Shown: positions 51,579 to 59,617 of the stretch, piece by piece
How the letters are laid out: the number at the start of each line of letters is the position of its first letter
How positions within the stretch are numbered: position 1 is the first letter of the stretch
DNA from: Lachnospiraceae bacterium
Lineage (GTDB): Bacteria; Bacillota; Clostridia; Lachnospirales; Lachnospiraceae
Length of the DNA stretch: 59,617 nt
NCBI GenBank assembly: GCA_030825115.1
Contig: JAPJQL010000016.1
Span: forward strand, 1 to 59,617
Direction of reading: 5' to 3'
Notes under the pieces: generated by a model
Database searches by the model: none
What the model was told of the DNA's origin: nothing
What the model saw: the letters and a program-made list of their open reading frames with translations, nothing else
Position numbers and translations under genes: made by a program

Positions 51579-53060
51579 ATGCAGGAAAGCGACAGGAAAA
51601 AAAGGAACAATACGCAGATGGAACTGCATTTGAAGTCAGCTGTAGACGCGCTTACTCCGAATGTCTTAGACAGGATCGATCTTTCAACGCCTCAGGATGC
51701 AGCGCCGGGACAGGAGTCCGGGCCGCCTTCGAATATCGTGGCATTGAACCGCAGGATGCGGGGGATCGTGCTTGCCACGGCAGCCTGTCTTTGTGTGATG
51801 GTCATGGGCGGAGGCGCATTCCACTACCAGTACCAGAACAGGAAGATCGAGTCGGTGATTGGGATTGATGTAAATCCAAGCGTAGAGCTTTCCATCAACC
51901 GCAAGGATAAGGTCCTGAATGCCCAGGCGCTGAATGAGGATGCCAGGGAAGTGATGGAAGGTATGGATCTGAAAGGGGTTGACCTGAATGTGGCGGTCAA
52001 CGCCGTGATCGGTTCTATGGTGACGCACGGATATCTGGATGATTTAGACAACGCGATCCTCGTGACCGTATCCAACGACAGCATCAGCAAAGCCTCTCAG
52101 CTTCGCACCAGCGTGGTAGGAGATATCGAAAAGACCCTGCAGGAGAATCAGGTCCGGGCAGTAGTCTATGACCAGCAGGTGATCGAACGGGACGAGATGA
52201 AGGCGCTTGCCGATGAGTACGGGATCTCCTATGGAAAAGCCTATTTTCTGAAAGAACTGATCGATCAGAATAAAGACCTGACGATGGATGATATGGACGA
52301 TCTTTCTTCCCTGTCCATGGAAGAAATCGCAAAAAGGATCACCGACAGCTCATATGCGCTGGGTGAATTTGCAGATAAGGCTTCGGAGAACGTGACCGTT
52401 CCGTCGGAAGAGACAGAGACGGAGACAACGCAGGAGACCACGGAGACAGAGACGGAGACCTCCACGGAAGAAACCGCGGAGGAGACGACGACCGCTGCGC
52501 CGGAGACGACCACGGCCGCGCCGACGACAGAGGCGCCGACAGAAGAGGAAGTGGAGCCGGACCGGGTGGAGATTGACTATGTGGATTATGAAGACGGAAA
52601 GGTATATGTATATTTTGTGACCAGGGTCAAATGGAAGAATCCGACCGTATCCGTGAGGGATGAGGAGGGCAATTCCTACGCAGCCATGGTGGATGAGACT
52701 TCCGGCAGTGAATGTGTGATCGAGGTAAACGGGCTGGAAGGCGGGAGAACCTACTCCTTCGTACTTGGCGGGTTGATTCCGGTGGAAGGCGGCAGGGCGA
52801 CAACCGTCAAAGGCTACTTTGACAAGCCTGAGATAGCCGGTGAAGTGCCGAAGCCGGATGACGAAGATGACGAGGATGAGACTGCGGCTGTGCCGGAGAC
52901 GTCCAAACCGGAGGAGACGACTGCCCAGGAGACAAAACCGTCGGCAGAAGAGACAGAATCCCCATCGGAGAATGAAGAGACAAAAGCCACATCAGAGATA
53001 TCAGATGGCTATCCAGAAAAAAATACAGAGACAGAAAAACAGACCGTACCGGCAGCTTAG
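51579..53060 (+). CDS. Membrane anti-sigma factor with RsgI/SEAL-like domain
   Basis: This 493-residue protein probably holds the ECF sigma factor at the membrane. Residues 1-60 are a cytoplasmic sigma-binding region, and one membrane helix is at about 62-80. A juxtamembrane domain follows with IGIDVNPSVELSINRKDKVLNAQALNEDAREV, the RsgI/SEAL signature. In RsgI proteins this domain is reported to cut itself between Asn and Pro (here N99-P100). A Glu/Thr-rich spacer (about 275-325) leads to a beta-sandwich, Fn3-like region (about 325-425) and an acidic Glu/Thr-rich tail. The pairing of an ECF factor (not SigI) with this domain is noteworthy. A terminator overlaps its last codons. Confidence 0.88.
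   Translation: MQESDRKKRNNTQMELHLKSAVDALTPNVLDRIDLSTPQDAAPGQESGPPSNIVALNRRMRGIVLATAACLCVMVMGGGAFHYQYQNRKIESVIGIDVNPSVELSINRKDKVLNAQALNEDAREVMEGMDLKGVDLNVAVNAVIGSMVTHGYLDDLDNAILVTVSNDSISKASQLRTSVVGDIEKTLQENQVRAVVYDQQVIERDEMKALADEYGISYGKAYFLKELIDQNKDLTMDDMDDLSSLSMEEIAKRITDSSYALGEFADKASENVTVPSEETETETTQETTETETETSTEETAEETTTAAPETTTAAPTTEAPTEEEVEPDRVEIDYVDYEDGKVYVYFVTRVKWKNPTVSVRDEEGNSYAAMVDETSGSECVIEVNGLEGGRTYSFVLGGLIPVEGGRATTVKGYFDKPEIAGEVPKPDDEDDEDETAAVPETSKPEETTAQETKPSAEETESPSENEETKATSEISDGYPEKNTETEKQTVPAA
52405..52560 (+). repeat. Low-complexity Glu/Thr-coding repeat in the anti-sigma gene
   Basis: A run of GAGACnGAGAC-like hexamer repeats encodes a Glu-Thr spacer outside the membrane. It is probably an extended, wall-crossing stalk and may vary in length by slippage. 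Confidence 0.7.
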
Positions 53061-53080
53061 CCGATGCGGTCTGTTTTTTT
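53040..53080 (+). terminator. Terminator of the sigma/anti-sigma operon
   Basis: CAGACCG (53040-53046) pairs with CGGTCTG (53067-53073) with an inner GGC/GCC stem, followed by seven T. The stem begins inside the anti-sigma coding end. Confidence 0.85.
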
Positions 53081-53210
53081 GTCGGATACCATTTGGCAGG
53101 TAAGAGAAATTAAAAAAAGTTGAGGGAAATGATGGGAGATATATAGAAAATCCCGCGGTTTTGTGGTAAAATCAAAGAAAATGGTTTCAAAATGGAAGAA
53201 GGAAAGTTAC

Positions 53211-54461
53211 ATGAAAAAGGATAAGAGGACTCTAAAGATAGATATGCTGGGGGGTCTGTCGATCACCTTTGAAGGCAGGCCGCTGATTCTGGCAAAGAAT
53301 ATCACCAGCAAGATGGTGCATCTGTTTTTAATGCTGCTGTATACACGGAACAGCGGGATCCGGCGGGAAAAACTGATCGAGGCTTTGTACGGCGACTGTG
53401 ACTCGGAGCAGGCGGCAAATTCCTTCCGTGGCATGGTTTTTCGACTGAGGAAAAATCTGGTGGCGGCAGGTCTCCCGGACGGCGAATATATCACGAACCG
53501 GGCCGGCGTATACCGCTGGGATTCCGGCGACATCGAGATCTGTCTGGACGTGGAAGAGTTTTCTAACGCAGTGGAGCAGGGACTGCGGGAGGAAGATAAG
53601 ATGATCCGGCAAAAACTTTTGGAAAAAGCGGATTTTCTGTACCGCGGAGAGTTTCTTCCGACGATGATTTCCGACGAGTGGGTCGCGGTATCGGGACGCA
53701 GATTCCAGGAACTGTATTTTGAATGCATGAGAGAGCTGACAGAACTGCTGAGACAGCAGGGGAACAGTGAAAAACTGCTGCGTTGCTGTGATAAAGTAGT
53801 GGGAATGTATCCTTATGAAGAGTGGCAGCTGGCAAAGCTGGACTGTCTGATCGACAGGAAGGACTATAAAGAAGCGCTGAGATATTATGACGAGGTTGTA
53901 GTTTTTTATCAGGAAGAATTTGGTCTTCTTCCATCGGCGGAGTTAAAGCTGCGTCTTCAGTCTGTCCGGGAGCATATCAATTATGACATTCAGAGCATTC
54001 AGGAGATCCAGGAGCGCTTTGTGGATGAAGAAGAGCCGGGCGGGGCTACTTACTGCGACCTGAATGTATTTACGGCGGTATACCGGTATATGATGAAAGT
54101 ACTTGAACGCACCGGCATGTCTGCATATCTGATGCTGTACACGCTTACCGATAAGGAACGGATGCCGATTGAGAAGGCAGAGGTACTTGAAAATGTGCGC
54201 GGGGCCATGTTTGATGCGATCAAGATGTCGATTCGGAAATCGGACTTATATACCAGATATGGGAAAAACCAGTTTTTGATTCTGCTGGTGGGGAGCAACC
54301 AGAGAGGATGTGAACGGGTTGCCGCCAGAGTCCGGAAGAATTTTCAGAACTTGAACAACCATAAAAAGGTGGACGTCTGTTATACCATCAGTTCCATCGT
54401 GGATGTGAAGCCTGACCTTATTAAAAAACGATTTGATAAAAGCAGCCTGGACTGGAGATAG
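53211..54461 (+). CDS. SARP/BTAD transcriptional regulator with degenerate GGDEF-like C-terminus
   Basis: This 416-residue protein starts with a winged-helix DNA-binding domain (LKIDMLGGLSITFEGRPLIL through GVYRWDSGDI, about 8-110). A TPR-like BTAD bacterial transcriptional activation domain follows (about 115-265). The C-terminal part (about 285-400) looks like a GGDEF fold: an IRKSDLYTRYG stretch, then residues 351-355 reading G-K-N-Q-F where active cyclases have GG(D/E)EF. It then continues LILLVGSNQRGCERVAARVRKNF. With key residues lost it probably binds or senses rather than makes c-di-GMP. ATG at 53211 has AAGAAGG upstream. Two small genes and a giant surface protein follow; it may regulate them. 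Confidence 0.85.
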   Translation: MKKDKRTLKIDMLGGLSITFEGRPLILAKNITSKMVHLFLMLLYTRNSGIRREKLIEALYGDCDSEQAANSFRGMVFRLRKNLVAAGLPDGEYITNRAGVYRWDSGDIEICLDVEEFSNAVEQGLREEDKMIRQKLLEKADFLYRGEFLPTMISDEWVAVSGRRFQELYFECMRELTELLRQQGNSEKLLRCCDKVVGMYPYEEWQLAKLDCLIDRKDYKEALRYYDEVVVFYQEEFGLLPSAELKLRLQSVREHINYDIQSIQEIQERFVDEEEPGGATYCDLNVFTAVYRYMMKVLERTGMSAYLMLYTLTDKERMPIEKAEVLENVRGAMFDAIKMSIRKSDLYTRYGKNQFLILLVGSNQRGCERVAARVRKNFQNLNNHKKVDVCYTISSIVDVKPDLIKKRFDKSSLDWR

Positions 54462-54463
54462 AT

Positions 54464-54889
54464 ATGGAGAAATTAAATGTGAATATTTCTGCGCCGAATC
54501 TGGTCGCAGTGTGTATTGATGCAAAAGAAGAGACAGGGAGACTGTACCACCGGTATATGGAAAAGCCGGTGGTATTTCATCAATTTGCCGAGCTTATCCT
54601 CAAGATGGAAGAACTGTTTGACCGGATCGGCTATCCACAGGCAGCTCTGGAGATCCGTCGGTTTGAAGGCTGTAAAAGCGGTGAGGCCATCAAGGATGCG
54701 ATGGAGCTGGTTGTGCCGGTGGAGAAGCTGGCGGAAAGGAGAGGGGAGCTGGCTACATTTTTAGTCCATGTGAAGTGGAGGCAGCTGGCCACCTGGCAGG
54801 GAGAGGCCCTTTGGGTTGAGCAGGATGAGAAAGAATTTTTTGAGAGCGAATTGGATTTTCTGAAGATTCTGGATTCCGCAGTCCGGTAA
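54464..54889 (+). CDS. Small protein of unknown function with TWQGE motif (141 aa)
   Basis: I do not recognise this family. The 141-residue soluble protein starts 3 bases after the BTAD regulator stop, so it is in the same operon. Its C-terminal 40 residues (W111 in ATWQGEALWVEQ, then F-S-L-K-D pattern) match those of the 73-residue protein encoded just downstream. The N-terminal 90 residues are mostly helical (FAELILKMEELFDRIGYPQAALEIRRF). No signal peptide or membrane helix is present. A role with the adjacent regulator or surface protein is only suggested by position. Confidence 0.8.
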   Translation: MEKLNVNISAPNLVAVCIDAKEETGRLYHRYMEKPVVFHQFAELILKMEELFDRIGYPQAALEIRRFEGCKSGEAIKDAMELVVPVEKLAERRGELATFLVHVKWRQLATWQGEALWVEQDEKEFFESELDFLKILDSAVR

Positions 54890-55006
54890 AACGGTTATTT
54901 TTTTTGAAAAAACTTTACAAATAAAACGTAAAATAACGGTTCGCATAACGTGTGGAATTGTATAATGTAGGAAAGACTGGAAAAAGACAGGAAGAGAGGT
55001 GCCAAG

Positions 55007-55228
55007 ATGACGAAAAAAAGCCAGTCCGCCTGCAGCAAAGAAGGCGCTCGTTTTATCGTAGACATACGGTATCAGGAGAATGCCACCTGGCAGGGAGAGG
55101 TACTCTGGGCAGAGCAGAATAAGCAATGCAGATTCCGAAGCGCACTGGAGCTGCTGAAGCTGATCGACGGGGCGTTGGACCAGAAAAGGGCTAAAGAGGA
55201 TACCGACAGAGAAGAAATATCATTTTAA
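55007..55228 (+). CDS. Small paralogue with TWQGE motif (73 aa)
   Basis: This 73-residue protein shares with the upstream 141-residue one the block ATWQGE-x-LW-x-EQ (W28) and a following helix F-x-S-x-L-x-x-LK-x-x-D-x-A. The N-terminus (MTKKSQSACSKEGARFIVDIRYQ) is short and basic. It has its own ribosome site (AGAGGTGCCAAG) and possibly its own -10 (TATAAT at 54961). It may be a shortened copy of the domain. It ends 48 bases before the giant surface protein gene. Confidence 0.78.
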   Translation: MTKKSQSACSKEGARFIVDIRYQENATWQGEVLWAEQNKQCRFRSALELLKLIDGALDQKRAKEDTDREEISF

Positions 55229-55276
55229 ATATAATAAGACTTACCAGCTGAGGGTAAGAGAAAAGGAGAGAAGGGT

Positions 55277-58200
55277 ATGAAAGAGATGAGAACAAGCCTG
55301 GAGCGAAAGATCAGACATGAATACAAACGTGTTCTGGCGTTCATGCTGTCATTTCTGATGTTTTTCACGAATGTGGGAAGCAATGTCAGCATCGCTCTTG
55401 CAGCAAACACGATCCCGGCCATCACAGCGACGTTCAGGCTGAGTGGTGAGGACATTCGGGAAGCGGCACAGGAAGCGGTTGAAGGAGGAGAGTCCTTTGA
55501 TCCGGCTTCGTTGGAGCTGAGTACAAAAGACGCGACATTGATGTCGAAATATGAGCGGCTGCTCGGCGGCGGAGATGTGTATGAGATATTCCCGGATATG
55601 GATGAGGACGCGGTTTCGGCAGGGACTGAACTGCGGGCTTTTATTCGTATTAATACGAACGCGGAAGAGGAGTATCAGATTACCGGGGAGGAAGAGATCG
55701 TATTCCTGTTCATCAACAGTTCTGACCAGAGAGTTCAGTTCTATGCAGATGTGGATGGGTATATCACTGCCAGAGTGACGGTAGACGGGCATAAGGCAGC
55801 GGTCCAGACCCCGAGCGACGCGGCACCGGTTCCTGAGAGACCGGAGACGCCAGAAGAGACTGAGGCGCCGGAAGAGGCAGAGACGACAGCACCGGAAGAG
55901 ACAGCCAGACCGGATGGTGAGACAGCAGCGCCGGAAGACGGGGCGGCAGAATCTGAGACACCAGAACCAGATGAGACGTTGCCGGAGGAGACCACCCAGG
56001 CAGAGAGCAGCGAGGCTGACGAGAGCGCCGAAGCGCCGGATGAGATGACGGCCGGGGCAGAGCAGGAGACATCTGCTGAAGCAGAAGTTGAAGAGACCGG
56101 GGAAGAGACAGAAGCGGCAACGGAAGCAGAGAGCGAGCCGGAGACGGAAGCCGCTGTGGAAGAGGAAGAACTGGTCCTTGGAATCTCCCGCAACGTAGCA
56201 GCAGTGGTGATGGCGCCGGAAGGCGAGGATGCAGCGGACGCGGAAGCGAACGAAGCAGTCGTGGAAGAGGAGCCGGAAGCTGAAACAGAGGAAGAGACAG
56301 AGACAGAAACAGAAGCAGAGACAGAAGCAGAAATAGAAACAGAAACGGAAATAGAAAACGCTGCAGGTCCAACGGAACCGACCGATGCAGCGGACGTAAA
56401 CGGCGACAAAACCGATGCAGCCGTGACCGCACCGACAAAGGCAGAGAAAGAGACGACAGCAGCGGCAGATGATGATGACTATTTCATTCCGGAAGATAAA
56501 GAGTATTATGACGGGATCGAACTTATCGATGACGTGACTCCGGAGGAAGAGCGGTATGAAGAAGAGAGCCGCGGAGGAAGCATTAAAGGCACTACATACA
56601 ACCAGATCGAGCTGGGTGGGGATGCATACGCCAGAGCATTTAAAACGACGCTGAATGCGCTGCATGTGGACGCGGCTGTGGAAGGTCATTATTCGGTAAG
56701 CTATACGATCGATCCTTTAGGCGGCGCGGACATTATAAATAGGAAGAATTCTGTTGCAGAGGGCGGGAGCCTGAGCTTCGGGGTCAGATCACAGATCGGC
56801 TATGAGATCGAGGAAGTTACGGCGAACGGCGTGAGCCTGGAGGCGGTGGAAGACGCCAGCGCGTCGGATACCTCGGCTGCTGCCTATTATGTGGTGGATG
56901 GCGTGACAGAAGACCTGGAGATTGAGGTTACGCTGGCTGAGACAGGGATGCATTCCGCATTTTATGATAAGGTAACAGTAGGCGGTGTGACAGTTACGGC
57001 CGAGGCATTGCCGGGCCTGATCCCGGATGGCACGGTTCTGGATGTCAAGGAAGTTACGGCTGAATTAGAGGACGTTATCAAAGAAAAAGTGGAAGCGGAA
57101 TCTGATGGGGAAAAAGAAGTAACATCTGTGCTGGCGTATGATATCAATCTGCTTTATAACGGTGAGAAGCTGGAGAATGATTGGGCCGGCGAGGACAATT
57201 TTGTAAAGATCAGCTTTACTGGGAATAAGATTGAAGATAACCTTAAAAAGGCTGAGACGGTTGAGGTGTTGCATGCGGATACTGTGATAGAGGAACCTCT
57301 GCAGGCAGATAATGCTGAAGAAGTAACTGTTGAAAATTTGATTCTCGATGATGAAGGCCGAGAGGCAATTGATGTCGCAGGTGACAGCGGTGATGCCAAG
57401 GTCGATTTTAATGCAACACATTTTTCTGTATATGTATTGGTAGGAACCCAGAATGTGACTACTACATCAACAGGGCAGTATACGATGTCTGTTGGCGATA
57501 CCATAGAATTGAAGCCGGATAACAGTGGTTATTATTATGAATGGGGGATAACCAATAGTAATCCGTCAGGTGTTGTTGAATTATCTAACAAGACACATGA
57601 CACGGTGGATGTGACGGCAAAAAAAGCAGGCACCGTTACCGTCAGGTATAGAAAGTACAATCAATATTCCTGGGGTTCTTGGCAGTACTTTTATATCACA
57701 GTAAATGCTGTTTCGGTCACCAGCTTGAATGTCGTACCAACATCAGTAACGCTGAATAGAGGTCAGACCCAGCAACTTACGGCGGAAGTTGTCCCTTCTT
57801 CCGTAAAGGTAAACTGGAGCAGCAATAATACTGGCGTGGCAACTGTAAGCGAGAATGGGTTAGTTACGGCAAAATCAGCAGGGACTGCTTCAATAACCGC
57901 AAAGGCTGGTGATAAGACGGCAATAGTTAAGATTACGGTTACGCGGCAATACACGATAACATTTGACAAAAACGAAGGGAGAGGGGCGGCACCGGCTGCG
58001 ATCACAGCAACAAACGGAAGTGAAATCGTCCTTCCTGATTATAGTGGAAACAGGTCAGGTTATGTGTTTGTCGGATGGAGTCGAAACAGTAATGCAAATG
58101 GGGATGGACAGTATAAGCCTGGTAATAATGGTACTGTTTATGCGGCAGGGGCGAAATATGACGTACCTGCAGAAGATGTTACGCTATATGCAACCTGGTC

Positions 58201-59617
58201 AAAGCAGAATGTAAATGCACAATTCTTTATTCGCTTGGATGGGACAATTCCAACTGAGCCACAAGGACATGCGGCAAGTGAGTATACATCGGCGATTGAC
58301 ATTGCAGGTGCAATTAAAGTCGCAACATTTTATACAAACTCCACTTACCCAGGTGTAGAGGATCGATTGAATAAGACACCGACAGATGCACAGATAAAAC
58401 AGGTTTATTCCTCATATAATCCTGGTACACAGTATGTTCTCTGGTACGTTATTAAAGCCGAAAGTACATGGCATGTTGATGGTGTGCTTTTGAAACGGTC
58501 TATGGTCAATCTGAGCTACAATGCCAACGCACCGGAAGGCACATGGGCTAATATGCCGGATGGAATGCAGTATAACAAAGGGGATAAAGCGAAGGTCTCA
58601 GACTTAACGCCAACAAGAAGTGGATATACATTTACTGGTTGGAATACGAAGGCAGATGGCACGGGTAGCGCATATGCCAGAAATGCAGAATTTGTAATTA
58701 ATGAAAATACAACGCTGTATGCGCAATGGGAAGCCAATTCAAGGACAGCTTATAGTGTGGAGTTCTATTTTGAGAAAGATGGGCAGTATCCAATCGAGGC
58801 TTCTAGTAGTGAGACGCGATGGGGGCGTACGGATGCTACAGTGTCTGTTACAGCGGCTGATAAAATTAAATCAGGCTATGTATATGATGAAAATGCAGCT
58901 AATGTAGTGTCTGGCGTTGTCCTCGGCGATGGAAGTCTGACATTAAAGCTTTATTTTAAGCAACAGTTCACCGTTACTTATGTAAAAGGTGAGCATGGTA
59001 AATTTACAGACAATATTCATCTGAACCAAAGTTATAATGATATAACACCTGTTTTTTCAGGAACAACAGACGCTAATGGAATGCCGTTAGGAGAGCCGGG
59101 CTACACGTTTATCGGCTGGGATCCGAAAGTTGCGGGGACTGTGACAGGTGATGCTCTGTATGAAGCACAATGGGGAGCTAATGATAATACCAAGTATATA
59201 GTGAAGCACCATATCCAGACATTGGATGGGATATTTGAAGAATTGGAAACAGAAGAAGAAGAACTGAACGGAACTACAGGAGAGAAGGCGGAGTATACTC
59301 CTAAAAGCATCACCGGATTTTCGTACGATGCGACATTGACAACTCCGACGGATGTAACGATTCTTGGGGATGGAAGCTTAGTAATACGTTTGTATTATAC
59401 TAGAGATAATCAGAAGTATACGGTGAACCATCTTGAGAAGGGGACGAATAAGGTCCTGAGGCAGCCGGATAAAAAAGGCAGCAAATTTGGCCAGGTGATC
59501 ACAGGCGAGTCAGAGCAGAGGCAGATAACGGGTTATAGTTATGAATCAGTGGACCCGGAAGAACTGACGGTGGGGGCAGCCGATGAAGAGAATGTGATCA
59601 ACGTATACTATACGGCG
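55277..59617 (+). CDS. Giant secreted repeat protein, N-terminal part (runs off window)
   Basis: The open frame gives 1447 codons and has no stop before the window end, so the gene is incomplete here. A signal peptide (about 1-43, KRVLAFMLSFLMFFTNVGSNVSIALA) is followed by an early domain (45-172), a Glu/Thr/Ala-rich stalk (about 173-400), and a region of unknown fold (about 410-760). A Big_2 immunoglobulin-like domain (about 812-888, VTSLNVVPTSVTLNRGQTQQLTAEV) comes next. Then InlB-type B-repeats (YTITFDKNEG..., VNLSYNANAPEG..., each ending in TLYATW or TLYAQW) alternate with MucBP-like repeats (YTVNHLEKGTNK...). This architecture is known in clostridial adhesins. A sortase motif is expected beyond the window. 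GGAGAGAAGGGT precedes the ATG. Confidence 0.93.
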   Translation, partial: MKEMRTSLERKIRHEYKRVLAFMLSFLMFFTNVGSNVSIALAANTIPAITATFRLSGEDIREAAQEAVEGGESFDPASLELSTKDATLMSKYERLLGGGDVYEIFPDMDEDAVSAGTELRAFIRINTNAEEEYQITGEEEIVFLFINSSDQRVQFYADVDGYITARVTVDGHKAAVQTPSDAAPVPERPETPEETEAPEEAETTAPEETARPDGETAAPEDGAAESETPEPDETLPEETTQAESSEADESAEAPDEMTAGAEQETSAEAEVEETGEETEAATEAESEPETEAAVEEEELVLGISRNVAAVVMAPEGEDAADAEANEAVVEEEPEAETEEETETETEAETEAEIETETEIENAAGPTEPTDAADVNGDKTDAAVTAPTKAEKETTAAADDDDYFIPEDKEYYDGIELIDDVTPEEERYEEESRGGSIKGTTYNQIELGGDAYARAFKTTLNALHVDAAVEGHYSVSYTIDPLGGADIINRKNSVAEGGSLSFGVRSQIGYEIEEVTANGVSLEAVEDASASDTSAAAYYVVDGVTEDLEIEVTLAETGMHSAFYDKVTVGGVTVTAEALPGLIPDGTVLDVKEVTAELEDVIKEKVEAESDGEKEVTSVLAYDINLLYNGEKLENDWAGEDNFVKISFTGNKIEDNLKKAETVEVLHADTVIEEPLQADNAEEVTVENLILDDEGREAIDVAGDSGDAKVDFNATHFSVYVLVGTQNVTTTSTGQYTMSVGDTIELKPDNSGYYYEWGITNSNPSGVVELSNKTHDTVDVTAKKAGTVTVRYRKYNQYSWGSWQYFYITVNAVSVTSLNVVPTSVTLNRGQTQQLTAEVVPSSVKVNWSSNNTGVATVSENGLVTAKSAGTASITAKAGDKTAIVKITVTRQYTITFDKNEGRGAAPAAITATNGSEIVLPDYSGNRSGYVFVGWSRNSNANGDGQYKPGNNGTVYAAGAKYDVPAEDVTLYATWSKQNVNAQFFIRLDGTIPTEPQGHAASEYTSAIDIAGAIKVATFYTNSTYPGVEDRLNKTPTDAQIKQVYSSYNPGTQYVLWYVIKAESTWHVDGVLLKRSMVNLSYNANAPEGTWANMPDGMQYNKGDKAKVSDLTPTRSGYTFTGWNTKADGTGSAYARNAEFVINENTTLYAQWEANSRTAYSVEFYFEKDGQYPIEASSSETRWGRTDATVSVTAADKIKSGYVYDENAANVVSGVVLGDGSLTLKLYFKQQFTVTYVKGEHGKFTDNIHLNQSYNDITPVFSGTTDANGMPLGEPGYTFIGWDPKVAGTVTGDALYEAQWGANDNTKYIVKHHIQTLDGIFEELETEEEELNGTTGEKAEYTPKSITGFSYDATLTTPTDVTILGDGSLVIRLYYTRDNQKYTVNHLEKGTNKVLRQPDKKGSKFGQVITGESEQRQITGYSYESVDPEELTVGAADEENVINVYYTA
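56283..56357 (+). repeat. Hexamer-like GAAACA/GAAGCA repeat encoding Glu-Thr/Ala stalk
   Basis: About a dozen near-identical 6-base units (GAAACA, GAAGCA, GAGACA variants) stand in tandem inside the surface protein stalk. A change in copy number would change stalk length by two residues per unit without frameshift. Confidence 0.75.

Noticed and set aside
52405..52560. Regular repeats that could suggest a CRISPR array
   Set aside because: Units are 6 bases long, contiguous and in frame inside a coding region, with no spacers; the same holds for 56283-56357.
54890..55006. Terminator or strong promoter after the 141-residue gene
   Set aside because: CCGG-taaaa-CGG is only a 3-bp stem before a T-run, and the TATAAT at 54961 lacks a convincing -35 at 16-18 bases; both are left unlisted.
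55349..56689. Long minus-strand open frame (446 codons) and a Ser/Val-rich frame at 55741-56409 opposite the surface protein
   Set aside because: They are antisense to the Glu/Thr repeat region; composition (Cys, Phe, Arg-rich or Ser/Val-rich) mirrors the repeat codons, and there is no ribosome site or known family.

Overview
The window looks like chromosomal DNA of an anaerobic gut Firmicute, most likely a Lachnospiraceae member (Hungatella, Enterocloster or a relative). I infer this from gene content and style: AGGAGG-type ribosome sites, strong 17-bp-spaced promoters, CUT1 sugar transporters without their own ATPase, rubrerythrin, DUF6062-like and Rpn-type proteins, Ala/Glu/Thr-rich lipoprotein linkers, and sulfatases of the cysteine type. 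The genus is not proved. I saw no rRNA, tRNA, CRISPR array, prophage or insertion sequence.

Layout. (A) 80-10084: a sulfated-uronide utilisation locus. A membrane-spanning AraC sensor and a sulfatase lie on the minus strand. Diverging from them is an operon for a CUT1 transporter (two permeases and a lipoprotein), a second sulfatase and a GH88 unsaturated glucuronyl hydrolase. It fits import of sulfated unsaturated glycosaminoglycan fragments followed by cytoplasmic desulfation and hydrolysis. (B) 10155-16101: housekeeping genes, namely an iron alcohol dehydrogenase, a PdaA-type deacetylase, a D,D-carboxypeptidase with wall-binding repeats, a Cys-rich protein, rubrerythrin and a HAD phosphatase. 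(C) 16264-23062: a DeoR regulator plus nucleoside hydrolase, CUT1 transporter, Cof-type HAD phosphatase and TIM-barrel isomerase, which looks like a locus for an unidentified riboside. (D) 23194-30943: metallophosphoesterase, F420 ligase-like protein, an alkyltransferase-like protein lacking the active Cys, ScpA/ScpB, an acetyltransferase, and an iadA-yfcC isoaspartyl peptide operon. (E) 31154-33869: Rpn-like nuclease and an unrecognised lipoprotein.

(F) 33888-44651 is the most notable block: DeoR regulator, class II aldolase, purine nucleoside phosphorylase, Zn alcohol dehydrogenase, MtnA-type isomerase, a BMP-family nucleoside ABC transporter, and an MTA/SAH deaminase-type amidohydrolase. 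Together these supply every step to import 5'-modified (or ordinary) purine nucleosides, deaminate and phosphorolyse them, isomerise the sugar 1-phosphate, cleave it to DHAP plus an aldehyde, and reduce the aldehyde. This is a complete DHAP-shunt-like salvage route with dedicated transport. (G) 44745-50967: DbpA-like helicase, NSS-type Na+ symporter, aminotransferase, TruA and a CDF transporter.

(H) 51044-59617: a surface and signalling block. It has an ECF sigma factor with an RsgI/SEAL-like anti-sigma, a BTAD regulator fused to a degenerate GGDEF-like domain, two small paralogous proteins sharing an ATWQGE-LW-EQ motif, and the first 1447 codons of a giant secreted repeat protein that runs off the window end. 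Bases 1-79 hold no gene that I can see. The only stretch above 300 bases without a gene is 32069-32495, which contains two divergent promoters.
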